Shown: positions 16,265 to 23,067 of the stretch, one piece after another
How the letters are laid out: every line of letters begins with the position of its first letter
Position numbering within the stretch: the first letter of the stretch is position 1
NCBI GenBank assembly: GCA_001013295.1
Contig: LAZY01000022.1
Span: 62,001 to 126,000, forward strand
Direction of reading: 5' to 3'
Origin: Chryseobacterium indologenes
Lineage (GTDB): Bacteria > Bacteroidota > Bacteroidia > Flavobacteriales > Weeksellaceae
DNA length: 64,000 nt
Translations under genes and position numbers: made by a program
Notes under the pieces: generated by a model
The model's database searches: none
What the model was told of the DNA's origin: nothing
Seen by the model: the letters and a program-made list of their open reading frames with translations, nothing else

Positions 16265-16798
16265 ATGGGAAATTTATTTTCAAGAATTGATCAGGATCTG
16301 AAAGAAGGAAGAAAGAAAAAAGCCTGCAATAGATTAAGAAATATGATCAATCAGTTTCCCAATGATCTTTCTTTGAGATACAGATTGGGACACATTTATT
16401 ATGAAGCAGGTTTTATAGATGAAGCCGGAAAGTTCTGGATATTATCTGACCCTGAAAATGATGAAATGAAAAATGCCGTTGAATTGTATAAAAAAACATT
16501 AGGCAACTCCGGAAGCGCTATTTTAAAAGATATTGTCTTCAGAGGAAATAAAAGTCAGATGAATGAATATTCAGTGAAAATTTTGACAGAACTTGAGAAT
16601 GATAGTTTTAAAAAGACAAACCATATCCCGGATTTTGAACCTAAAACCAGAGAAAAAGGCAAATATTCAGATGTAAAGAATGGAAATGAACTTTCAGATT
16701 TTATAGGTATTTGTTTACTGGGAGGCTGGTTTATTGTACTGCCGATCTTAGGAATTGTTACTCTATTTAACTTTATGACCTCACTTTTTAGCCATTAA
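16265..16798 (+). CDS. DUF6584-like protein with C-terminal membrane segment
   Basis: 177 residues. The N-terminal 70 residues (MGNLFSRIDQDLKEGRKKKA, then RLRNMINQFPNDLSLRYRLGHIYYEAG) look like a short tetratricopeptide-type helical unit found in DUF6584 proteins. A linker follows, and residues about 148-172 form a hydrophobic membrane segment (IGICLLGGWFIVLPILGIVTL) near the C-terminus. It may therefore be tail-anchored, facing the cytoplasm. It has its own dyad promoter, which ties its regulation to the TROVE gene. Function unknown. Confidence 0.72.
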   Translation: MGNLFSRIDQDLKEGRKKKACNRLRNMINQFPNDLSLRYRLGHIYYEAGFIDEAGKFWILSDPENDEMKNAVELYKKTLGNSGSAILKDIVFRGNKSQMNEYSVKILTELENDSFKKTNHIPDFEPKTREKGKYSDVKNGNELSDFIGICLLGGWFIVLPILGIVTLFNFMTSLFSH

Positions 16799-16805
16799 AA
16801 TAGAA

Positions 16806-16841
16806 TACGCAAATAGAATGCGTAGTCACTTTGTAAATTTG
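16806..16841 (+). promoter_or_regulatory. shared-motif promoter of the small-protein/tRNA-like RNA unit (copy 3)
   Basis: TACGCA (16806-16811), 7 bases, TGCGTA (16819-16824), a perfect inverted repeat, then 13 bases and TTTG (16838-16841), with the -7 box TAAATTTG. The geometry is the same as at 12702 and 16073. The transcript should begin near 16848 and can run through the 73-residue gene into the structured RNA region as far as the terminator at 17518. Confidence 0.78.
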
Positions 16842-16863
16842 TAAAAAAATAAAACTAATAACC

Positions 16864-16905
16864 ATGAATAATGATAAACCATGTCTTAAAGAAACGGTGT
16901 ATTGA
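16864..16905 (+). CDS. possible 13-residue leader ORF
   Basis: ATG at 16864 opens a 13-codon frame (MNNDKPCLKETVY) about 16 bases after the predicted transcript start. Its stop codon lies inside the left arm of the hairpin at 16899-16920, just ahead of the next start codon. It could be a leader peptide controlling the following gene, but it is short enough to be chance. Confidence 0.35.
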   Translation: MNNDKPCLKETVY

Positions 16906-16920
16906 GGTAATACTCAATAC
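16899..16920 (+). promoter_or_regulatory. hairpin in front of the 73-residue gene
   Basis: A perfect 8-bp inverted repeat, GTATTGAG at 16899-16906 and CTCAATAC at 16913-16920, with a 6-base loop. It ends 2 bases before the start codon at 16923 and contains the stop of the 13-codon frame. Folding would occlude ribosome binding unless ribosomes finishing the leader frame open it. Confidence 0.55.
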
Positions 16921-16922
16921 TT

Positions 16923-17144
16923 ATGAAAAAAAATAAGACAATGAAACAAACCTTCGGGATCAATGAATATGGATGCATTGATTTCCCGAAGAAAATTTCC
17001 GGAGTACAGATTTCCAGAATCGTATACGGAAATGTACTGGGATGTTCACATTGCTTTCCACACGGCTTTGAAGTGATGAATGCGAAGCATACAAAATTTC
17101 AGAGAAGTTGGAAAAAGTACAGAAGAACCCAATGGAAAAACTAA
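16923..17144 (+). CDS. small basic CxxC protein
   Basis: 73 residues (67 if the ATG at 16941 is used). Features in order are FGINEYGCIDFPKKISG, a short strand ISRIVYGNVLG, then CSHCFPHGFEVMN with a CxxC-x3-H cluster that could hold a metal, and a strongly basic tail KFQRSWKKYRRTQWKN. This looks like a compact nucleic-acid-binding protein. I recall similar 'CxxCFPHG' small proteins in bacteria and phages but cannot name the family. It is directly followed by a tRNA-like RNA whose outer stem starts in its last codons, so protein and RNA may be partners (inference). Confidence 0.7.
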   Translation: MKKNKTMKQTFGINEYGCIDFPKKISGVQISRIVYGNVLGCSHCFPHGFEVMNAKHTKFQRSWKKYRRTQWKN

Positions 17145-17149
17145 AGCAA

Positions 17150-17289
17150 GTGCCGTAGAATAGTGTTACTTCGCTCATTACGACGGGGTCACGGGTTCGA
17201 GTCCCGTCTCTTCCACAACCAAAAAACACAATCAGTATAGGAAGAGTAGCTCAGATGGTTAGAGCACGACTCACTTTTTGCTTATTGCC
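17150..17289 (+). ncRNA. candidate Y RNA: circularly permuted tRNA mimic
   Basis: The order is 3' tRNA half first, then 5' half. T-arm: ACGGG (17191-17195), loop TTCGAGT, CCCGT (17203-17207). Acceptor 3' strand: CTCTTCC (17208-17214) with A at 17215. Then a 25-base loop. Acceptor 5' strand: GGAAGAG (17240-17246), fully complementary to the former. Then TA and a D-arm GCTC, loop AGATGGTTA, GAGC (17249-17265). A helix in place of the anticodon stem can form between GGGTC (17186-17190) and GACTC (17268-17272). An outer stem AAGCAA (17144-17149) with TTGCTT (17278-17283) is possible. No anticodon arm and no CCA are encoded. This is the topology known for the YrlA class of Ro60-bound Y RNAs. Exact ends are uncertain. 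Confidence 0.72.
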
Positions 17290-17322
17290 TTGTTTTAAAA
17301 TATGTATCAAAAAATAAAATAG

Positions 17323-17400
17323 AAGCCGCATGCGGGAAGCAGGAAATAATCTTTGTATTATAATTTTCTAACCATTCCTTTATTCCCGTTTTCGGCTTTT
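17323..17400 (+). ncRNA. long structured hairpin between the two tRNA-like elements
   Basis: Nested pairings in register: AAGCCG (17323-17328) with CGGCTT (17393-17398), CGGGAA (17333-17338) with TTCCCG (17383-17388), AGGAA (17341-17345) with TTCCT (17375-17379), and a small ATAAT/ATTAT hairpin at 17346-17361. Four T residues close the 3' side. A long interrupted stem with symmetric internal loops is what a second Y-like RNA or a terminator would look like. Which of these it is cannot be settled from sequence. Confidence 0.55.
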
Positions 17401-17411
17401 ATTGCCAATAA

Positions 17412-17518
17412 GTGTCGTTAGGAAAACTTCACCGTACCCAATAGGGAGGAATAGCGCAGTCGGTCAATCCGTCAAGGCTATCCGGTTCGACTCCGGCAAT
17501 GCGTAGCCCTTGTTTTTT
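17412..17518 (+). ncRNA. second tRNA-like RNA ending in a terminator
   Basis: It starts with a GTGTCGTTAG box and continues with a D-arm-like GGGAGGAATAGCGCAGTCGGT (17445-17464, GG in the loop). A perfect T-arm-like hairpin follows, CCGG, TTCGACT, CCGG (17482-17496). The order here is D-like then T-like, unlike the previous element, but no acceptor or anticodon partner strands are present, so it is not a tRNA. The 3' end folds into the terminator below. ATAGC (17451-17455) can pair with GCTAT (17477-17481), which excludes the terminator stem. A tRNA-elbow mimic or a decayed tRNA are the two readings. Confidence 0.6.
17473..17518 (+). terminator. Rho-independent terminator built on a T-arm-like hairpin
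   Basis: CAAG and GCTA (17473-17480) pair with TAGC and CTTG (17504-17512, one bulged C). The stem encloses the CCGG hairpin and is followed by six T. It is the natural end of the transcript begun at about 16848. Confidence 0.75.
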
Positions 17519-17551
17519 CTTATGATTACCTTTACAAAAAAAGCCGATATA

Positions 17552-17887
17552 TTATGTATCGGCTTTTTTAATTTTATTGTCCAGTTCCTCCTCAAATATC
17601 ATTTTCCATTTTGAAAGAGTAGTCCTGCTGATATGGTATTTTCTGGACATATAGCTGGTAGAGTGCCCATGTTTCTTCTGATACTGAAGAAGTTTGAGCA
17701 TCGTCTTCTTGTCATAGGTCTTGAGCTTCTGATTTTCTCTGGATTGCTTGAAAAGTTTGTCATTAAATTTCAATACATCTTCAGTAGTGTGAAGCTTTTC
17801 AAGAAGTTCTTTGATCTTAGGATCTTTTAGTTTCTCCGGATGCTCCATCCTCAGCATATCCTGATATATTTTTTTATAATTGGGACG
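17552..17887 (-). CDS. helix-turn-helix protein, transposase-like
   Basis: 111 residues from the ATG at 17887. A start 16 codons upstream would overlap the preceding gene. The N-terminus MRPNYKKIYQDML and LKDPKIKELLEKL is followed by a Leu/Lys-rich helix and a C-terminal HTH (HSTSYMSRKYHISRTTLSKW) of the IS3/Hin-like fold. It is paired with the next gene, 14 bases apart, and I recall such pairs occurring repeatedly in Chryseobacterium genomes. No inverted repeats or catalytic DDE domain are present, so this is not a complete insertion sequence; it may be a regulator descended from transposase N-terminal domains. Confidence 0.7.
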   Translation of the reverse strand, partial: RPNYKKIYQDMLRMEHPEKLKDPKIKELLEKLHTTEDVLKFNDKLFKQSRENQKLKTYDKKTMLKLLQYQKKHGHSTSYMSRKYHISRTTLSKWKMIFEEELDNKIKKADT

Positions 17888-17901
17888 CATGTTGTTTCTG
17901 T

Positions 17902-18330
17902 TTATCCGTTTATCGTATCGCTCTTTTGAAGCCACCTGTGAAGAGTACTCTTAGGAATCGAATATTCTTTAATCACATCGCTTTGCGTCATCTCTCCGGA
18001 AAGAATTCTTTTCATAATAAAATCCTTGATTTCCTGTGTATAAATGTTTTTTCTGAAATAAGGAATCTTGTCAGATTTCTGCTGATTCTTGTTGGCTGCC
18101 GAAGGTGGGGCATAAAGAATCAGGTGAGAGCTGTAAAGTCTGAAAAAATCATATTCTAATAACTTGCTCCATCGCAGTAGAAGGTCCGCATCCATAGATC
18201 CGTTGTTGTACATCTTTTCTATTGATGTTTCATCTGTCCCCAAAAATTTACAGATCCTCTCCATAGATATTTCATTTTCTTCAACCCTCTCTTTAATAAA
18301 CTTTCCAATATGGATTTCTTTATATAACAT
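17902..18330 (-). CDS. helix-turn-helix protein, transposase-like
   Basis: 142 residues in two parts. Residues 1-75 (IGKFIKERVEENEISMERIC, then LLLRWSKLLEYDFFRLYSSHLILYAPP) resemble a Xre-like N-terminal domain in this family. Residues 95-140 (IKDFIMKRILSGEMTQSDVI, then EYSIPKSTLHRWLQ) form a second HTH of the transposase type. Two DNA-binding heads in one small protein suggest a regulator rather than a recombinase. It is transcribed leftward from the AT-rich gap before the SulP gene and is followed by the shorter HTH gene. Confidence 0.7.
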   Translation of the reverse strand: MLYKEIHIGKFIKERVEENEISMERICKFLGTDETSIEKMYNNGSMDADLLLRWSKLLEYDFFRLYSSHLILYAPPSAANKNQQKSDKIPYFRKNIYTQEIKDFIMKRILSGEMTQSDVIKEYSIPKSTLHRWLQKSDTING

Positions 18331-18944
18331 TTTTATTGAATATTATCTTTTAATTAAAAACTTATACATGAAAAAACGAAAATAGGTGACAAATATTATT
18401 ATGTTTTACAGAATATAATTCACTTAAATTTGAAATTGAGAGAAAGTGATGGACCTTATTTGAGCCCTTTAAACGTGCTCAACGAGATTAAAATCTTTAA
18501 AAATCAGTTCAGGATGGATTGGATATATTAAAAGGGGATATTGCTTGTTTCCTTAATATATCTTGGAGGTATGTTCCTTATTTTCAATAGGCTTGTCAAT
18601 CTTCTTCTACTTTTTCAAACTTCTTTTTCCTGCCATTTGTGCGAATAATAATATAACCTGTTAAAGTTCTTTCATGTAACTATACTTTCTGTGCTGTTTG
18701 TTGATAAGCAGTCGCTTACATGTTGAATGTTTTGTTTAGTACCAAATAATTGCTTATTTGCTTTCAAATTTAAACAAAAATTAAAAGCAAAAAGAGATGG
18801 ATGTATAAAAAAGTTGCTTTATGATCTAATTTTAATTAAAATTAACATATTATATGAACCAATGTGTGAATTATTTCAAAGGATTTTGTAGAGAATATAA
18901 AAAACCATAAAAAGAAAAAAATTGTGTAGCAATATGTAAGTGGC
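18331..18944. other. AT-rich intergenic stretch, no gene seen
   Basis: About 610 bases between divergent genes with no convincing reading frame. The only structures noticed are an inverted repeat TTGAGC/GCTCAA (18460-18465 and 18477-18482) and several A/T tracts. It probably contains the promoter of the leftward HTH pair. Confidence 0.6.
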
Positions 18945-18952
18945 TACCTTTG
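18922..18952 (+). promoter_or_regulatory. promoter of the SulP transporter gene
   Basis: TTG (18922-18924), 20 bases, then TACCTTTG (18945-18952): a full match to the Bacteroidota consensus. The start codon is only 8 bases downstream of the -7 box, so the mRNA should be leaderless or nearly so. Confidence 0.7.
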
Positions 18953-18959
18953 CTTATTC

Positions 18960-20498
18960 ATGAAAAATACCATAAGCTTATTCGATTTTTCGAAGAAAAT
19001 AAATTATAAAAACGAACTGCTGGCAGGCTTTACCGTTGCCATGACCATGATCCCGGAATCTCTTTCCTTTGCGATTCTGGCAGGGCTCTCTCCACTTACC
19101 GGGTTGTATGCGGCTTTTATGATGGGATTGGTTACTGCTGTTTTGGGCGGACGCCCCGGCATGGTTTCTGGAGGTGCCGGAGCAACCATTGTGGTACTGA
19201 TCGCTCTGATACAGTCTCACGGTATAGAATATCTCTTTGCCACAGTAGCCTTGGCCGGAATGCTTCAGATGCTCGTAGGAATCTTTAAACTGGGGAAATT
19301 TGTCAGGCTTATTCCACAACCGGTCATGTATGGATTCCTGAATGGTTTGGCCGTCATTATTTTTATGGCACAGATCGAACAGTTTAAAATCATTGGTAGC
19401 AACGGGGTAGTACACTGGCTGAAGGGAAGTACTTTATACATTATGATGGGATTAACGGCCCTTACCATTGGTATCGTTTATTTCTTTCCAAAGATTACAA
19501 AAGTGGTTCCGGCCTCCTTAGTGGCCATTATCATTGTATTTGCAATTGTTCTTGGATTTGATATTCCCACAAAAACAGTGGCGGATATTGCCCACATTAG
19601 CGGAAATCTTCCAAATTTTCATATACCACAGATCCCTTTTTCTCTGGAAACCCTTCAGATTATTTTCCCTTATGCATTGATTATGGCAGGAGTAGGCCTT
19701 ATTGAGTCACTTCTGACTTTATCGATGGTAGACGAAATCACCAACACCAAAGGAAATGCCAATAGAGAATCTGTTGCCCAGGGAGTCGCCAATATTACTA
19801 ACGGTTTCTTTGGTGGAATGGGAGGCTGTGCCATGGTAGCACAAACTCTGGTGAATCTTAATGCAGGATCAAGAGCCCGGTTATCAGGAATTATTGCTTC
19901 TTTACTGATCCTTATCATTATTCTGTGCGGAGCACCCGTGATTGAGAAAATTCCGATGGCTGCTTTGGTAGGAGTGATGATGATGGTCGCCATCAGTACC
20001 TTCCAGTGGGTTTCTATCAGGATTGCGAACAAAATGCCTAAGTCAGATATATTTGTTGGGATTACAGTGGCTGTTATCACAGTAGTCCTTCACAATCTTG
20101 CCTTGGCTGTGTTAGTCGGAGTGATTATTTCCGCTTTGGTTTTTGCATGGGATAATGCCAAAAGAATCAGGGCTAGAAAACACATAGATGAAAACGGAGT
20201 GAAGCATTATGAAATATATGGACCATTATTCTTTGGATCAGCCATAGCTTTTGCAGACAAATTTGACCCGATGAATGATCCGGAGGAGGTGGTTGTAGAT
20301 TTTAAAGAAAGCAGGATTGTAGATATGAGTGCCATTGATGCGCTGGATAAACTTTCAAAAAGATACAGACAGGAAGGTAAAACACTATACCTGCGACATC
20401 TCAGCGAAGACTGCCGGAAAATACTGAAAAATGCAGAAGCCGTCATTGAAGTGAATATCCAGGAAGATCCTACTTATAAAGTGATGCCGGAAAAATAG
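18960..20498 (+). CDS. SulP family anion transporter with STAS domain
   Basis: 512 residues. The first 390 are strongly hydrophobic with the SulP signature near the start (TVAMTMIPESLSFAILAGLSP and MVSGGAGATIVVL), consistent with 12-14 membrane segments. Residues about 400-505 form a cytoplasmic STAS domain (FGSAIAFADKFDP, VVVDFKESRIVDMSAIDAL). Such proteins carry sulfate, bicarbonate or other anions across the inner membrane. The ion cannot be told from sequence. Single gene under its own promoter; no carbonic anhydrase or sulfate-assimilation genes adjoin it. Confidence 0.9.
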   Translation: MKNTISLFDFSKKINYKNELLAGFTVAMTMIPESLSFAILAGLSPLTGLYAAFMMGLVTAVLGGRPGMVSGGAGATIVVLIALIQSHGIEYLFATVALAGMLQMLVGIFKLGKFVRLIPQPVMYGFLNGLAVIIFMAQIEQFKIIGSNGVVHWLKGSTLYIMMGLTALTIGIVYFFPKITKVVPASLVAIIIVFAIVLGFDIPTKTVADIAHISGNLPNFHIPQIPFSLETLQIIFPYALIMAGVGLIESLLTLSMVDEITNTKGNANRESVAQGVANITNGFFGGMGGCAMVAQTLVNLNAGSRARLSGIIASLLILIIILCGAPVIEKIPMAALVGVMMMVAISTFQWVSIRIANKMPKSDIFVGITVAVITVVLHNLALAVLVGVIISALVFAWDNAKRIRARKHIDENGVKHYEIYGPLFFGSAIAFADKFDPMNDPEEVVVDFKESRIVDMSAIDALDKLSKRYRQEGKTLYLRHLSEDCRKILKNAEAVIEVNIQEDPTYKVMPEK

Positions 20499-20620
20499 AA
20501 AAAGAATCAATGGTGAATCTTGCTTCGCAAGTGAATCGTGAAACTTTGCCGTTTATAAAAATTGACAAGCTTCGCGAATTGACCATTCACAATTGACCAC
20601 AAACCATTCAATAACATAAC

Positions 20621-20648
20621 AAGGACCGTAAAATACATTACAGTCCTT
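20621..20648 (-). terminator. hairpin after the EF-G-like gene
   Basis: An 11-bp stem (20621-20631 with 20638-20648, one G-T pair on the RNA) starts 7 bases after the stop codon of the leftward gene. The T-tract is weak, so termination may be partial. The gap also holds a TTGCTTCGCAAG-type palindrome near 20520. Confidence 0.6.
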
Positions 20649-20654
20649 GCTTGT

Positions 20655-22721
20655 TTAGGTCACTAAAGTGTTGGCAATAAAATCAGGCACTAAAGCATAG
20701 TGCGATAATTTCATGCTGATGGAAGCTCTTCCGCTTGCCAGGGTTCTCAGATCAGAAATATACCCGAATGTTGATGCCAAAGGAACTTCAGCCGTGAAGA
20801 TCTTTCTTCCTGATCTTTCATCAATAGAAGTGATCATTCCCCTTCTTCGGTTGAGGTCTGCAGTGATGGCACCCGTATATTCTTCAATACTCAGAATCTC
20901 CACCTGCATGATGGGTTCCAGAAGTTTTGGACTGCATTTTCTGGCAGCAGCTCTGAACCCTTCTCTGGCAGCAATTTCAAAATCAAAAGCTGCAGAATCC
21001 TGAGCATGGAAAGAACCATCCAAAAGGGTAATTTTCATACTTTCCAAAGGATACCCCTTCAGAGAACCGTGCTCCATTGCTTCTCTGAACCCTTTTTCAA
21101 CAGAAGGAATGAATTCAGTAGGAATTACACCACCTTTGATCATATTGATGAATTCCAGGCCGTGTTCTTGATCATTCCTCGGACCGATCTCAAAACTGAT
21201 ATCGGCAAACTGTCCGCTTCCGCCATTTTGTTTCGAAAGCTTTTCCCTGTGGGTTGCTGTGGTGGTTAAGACTTCACGGTAAGAAACTTTAGGTTTCCCC
21301 TGATTGATCTCAATACCATGATTCAGTCTGATCTTTTCAAGGGTAACTTCAAGATGTAGTTCTCCCAGTCCGCTTAATAAAGTTTCTCCGGTTTGCCTAT
21401 CTCTTTCAATCACCAAAGACGGATCTTCTTCCTGAATTCTGGCCAGAACCAACCCGAAAGATTTTTCATCACCATTGGTTTTCGGTTCAATAGCTACACG
21501 GATAACAGGGGCGGGAATCGTAATGGCTTCCAGCAATACAGGTTTTTCTGAAGAAGATAAAGAATCACCGGTTTTAGCATCCTTTATCCCTGTAAGAGCA
21601 ACAATGTCACCTGCTTTACCTTCATCCATTGATAACGTTTTGTCAGACTGCATCTGTAAAATTCTGGAGATCCTGAAGTTTTCTCCGGTTCTCACATTCT
21701 GCACGGTATCTCCCGATCTGATCTTTCCGGAATAAATACGGAGCATGGCAAGTCTTCCCATATGCTTATCAATAACAACCTTGAATACGAGCCCTGAGAA
21801 CGATTCAGATTCATTCCTTTTGAGCGGTATGCTTTCTTCCGTTTGAGGATCTTTTGCCTGTATATCAGTGAGCTGATCCGGAGACGGAAGATAAGTGACT
21901 ACTGCATCAAGAAGAGGTTGTATCCCTTTGTTTTTAAAAGCGGAACCGCACAGAACCGGCACTGCGGCTCCTGATCTGCAGACTCTCTGTATAGCTTCTG
22001 TGATCATTTCAGTGCTGATCTTATGTTCAGCATCCATAAAGATTTCAAAGAACGTTTCATCAGATCCGGCAAGAGTTTCCAGTAATTTCATTCTGTATTC
22101 ATCCGCTTCTTTCTGATAATCAGCCGGGATCTCTTTCTCTACAATGGTTTCTCCGTTTTCATCCGTCCAGAACAGAGCTTTCTGTCGGATAAGATCAATC
22201 ACTCCTTCAAAGCTGGCTTCAGCTCCTATCGGTATCTGAAGAGCAAGAGGAACGGCATTAAGCCTCGTTTCAATATCCTTCAAAACCGCAAAGAAATCCG
22301 CTCCGAGTCTGTCCATTTTATTAATGAAACAGATCTTTGAAGCGCCGTGTTTTTCAGCCTGGAACCAGACATTTTCAGTCTGTGGCTGTACTCCTGATGA
22401 AGCACAGAAAACAGCAACAACACTGTCCAGTACCCTTAGAGAACGTTCTACTTCTACTGCAAAATCAATGTGTCCGGGAGTATCAATGATATTGATATTA
22501 TAGACTTTATTATCCTTTTTCCATTGGGTGGACACAGCGGCTGATGAGATGGTAATACCCCGGTTTCTTTCCTGAATATCTTTATCCATCGTGGTATTGC
22601 CATCATCTACATTTCCGATTTTGTGGATAAGTCCTGTATAATACAAAAGCCTTTCTGATAATGTCGTTTTTCCTGCATCTACATGTGCTATGATCCCTAT
22701 ATTTCTTGTGTTATATTTCAT
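20655..22721 (-). CDS. elongation factor G-like GTPase (paralogue, inducible-looking)
   Basis: 688 residues from the ATG at 22721; a frame extension to 22787 adds only non-conserved sequence. The GTPase motifs are intact: AHVDAGKTT (G1), the RGITI switch, DTPGH (G3), NKMD (G4), followed by EF-G domains II-V (for example GLGELHLEV and GYPLESMKITLLDGS). It is not in a str/rpsL-rpsG-tuf context and differs from standard EF-G around the P-loop and domain IV. It is therefore probably a second EF-G or a ribosome-protection-type factor. A 28-codon leader frame and a terminator hairpin lie upstream, pointing to induction by ribosome stalling. Translocase function is likely but not certain. Confidence 0.85.
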   Translation of the reverse strand: MKYNTRNIGIIAHVDAGKTTLSERLLYYTGLIHKIGNVDDGNTTMDKDIQERNRGITISSAAVSTQWKKDNKVYNINIIDTPGHIDFAVEVERSLRVLDSVVAVFCASSGVQPQTENVWFQAEKHGASKICFINKMDRLGADFFAVLKDIETRLNAVPLALQIPIGAEASFEGVIDLIRQKALFWTDENGETIVEKEIPADYQKEADEYRMKLLETLAGSDETFFEIFMDAEHKISTEMITEAIQRVCRSGAAVPVLCGSAFKNKGIQPLLDAVVTYLPSPDQLTDIQAKDPQTEESIPLKRNESESFSGLVFKVVIDKHMGRLAMLRIYSGKIRSGDTVQNVRTGENFRISRILQMQSDKTLSMDEGKAGDIVALTGIKDAKTGDSLSSSEKPVLLEAITIPAPVIRVAIEPKTNGDEKSFGLVLARIQEEDPSLVIERDRQTGETLLSGLGELHLEVTLEKIRLNHGIEINQGKPKVSYREVLTTTATHREKLSKQNGGSGQFADISFEIGPRNDQEHGLEFINMIKGGVIPTEFIPSVEKGFREAMEHGSLKGYPLESMKITLLDGSFHAQDSAAFDFEIAAREGFRAAARKCSPKLLEPIMQVEILSIEEYTGAITADLNRRRGMITSIDERSGRKIFTAEVPLASTFGYISDLRTLASGRASISMKLSHYALVPDFIANTLVT

Positions 22722-22920
22722 TTTGTTTGATTTAAATTGTTGATTTTTAATGCTCTGTTGAGAAAAGGTTCTGGGAAAAATAATCACAACGAAGACTCCG
22801 GCCTGATGGTCAAGCCGTAAAATTTGAATGAATCTAACATTGATGGTTATTTTTCAGAACAGGTTTTATCAAACAACAGAGGTTATTTGAATGATTGAAG
22901 TCTGAAAAGTAGGGCAGCAA

Positions 22921-22952
22921 AAAAGACCTATCCGAATAGACAGGTCTTTAAT
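22921..22952 (-). terminator. attenuator-type terminator upstream of the EF-G-like gene
   Basis: On the minus strand, AAAGACCT (22949-22942) pairs with AGGTCTTT (22930-22923 or close), with a loop containing CTATTCGGATA, and the right arm runs into TTTTTT. It lies between the leader frame and the EF-G start, about 200 bases before the latter, so it would stop transcription before the gene. Confidence 0.72.
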
Positions 22953-22980
22953 ATATTTTTAGTAATAAAGATCTATGGAA

Positions 22981-23067
22981 CTATTCAGATAAATATTCAG
23001 TGCTGCCAAAGAACACAGCTCTGACAGGATTGCTTAACGTTATAATATTTATCATTTTTGTTGACAT
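22981..23067 (-). CDS. leader peptide of the EF-G-like gene
   Basis: A 28-residue frame from ATG at 23067 to TAG at 22981, containing SNPVRAVFFGSTEYLSE at its C-terminus. Just upstream is a promoter (TTG, 18 bases, TAATTTCG), and a terminator hairpin follows 30 bases after its stop. The last codons (TATCTGAATAG on the minus strand) can pair with CTATTCGGATA in the terminator over 11 bp with one G-T pair. A ribosome stalled inside the frame would change which hairpin forms. The arrangement resembles leader peptides of macrolide, chloramphenicol and tetracycline resistance genes. Confidence 0.65.
   Translation of the reverse strand: MSTKMINIITLSNPVRAVFFGSTEYLSE

Noticed and set aside
17150..17289. 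An ordinary tRNA gene
   Set aside because: The halves are in reversed order, no anticodon stem-loop can form and no CCA is encoded.
17552..18330. Complete insertion sequence
   Set aside because: No DDE transposase domain, no terminal inverted repeats and no target duplication were found.
19670..20080. 136-codon minus-strand frame opposite the SulP gene
   Set aside because: Shadow of the strongly supported SulP coding sequence.
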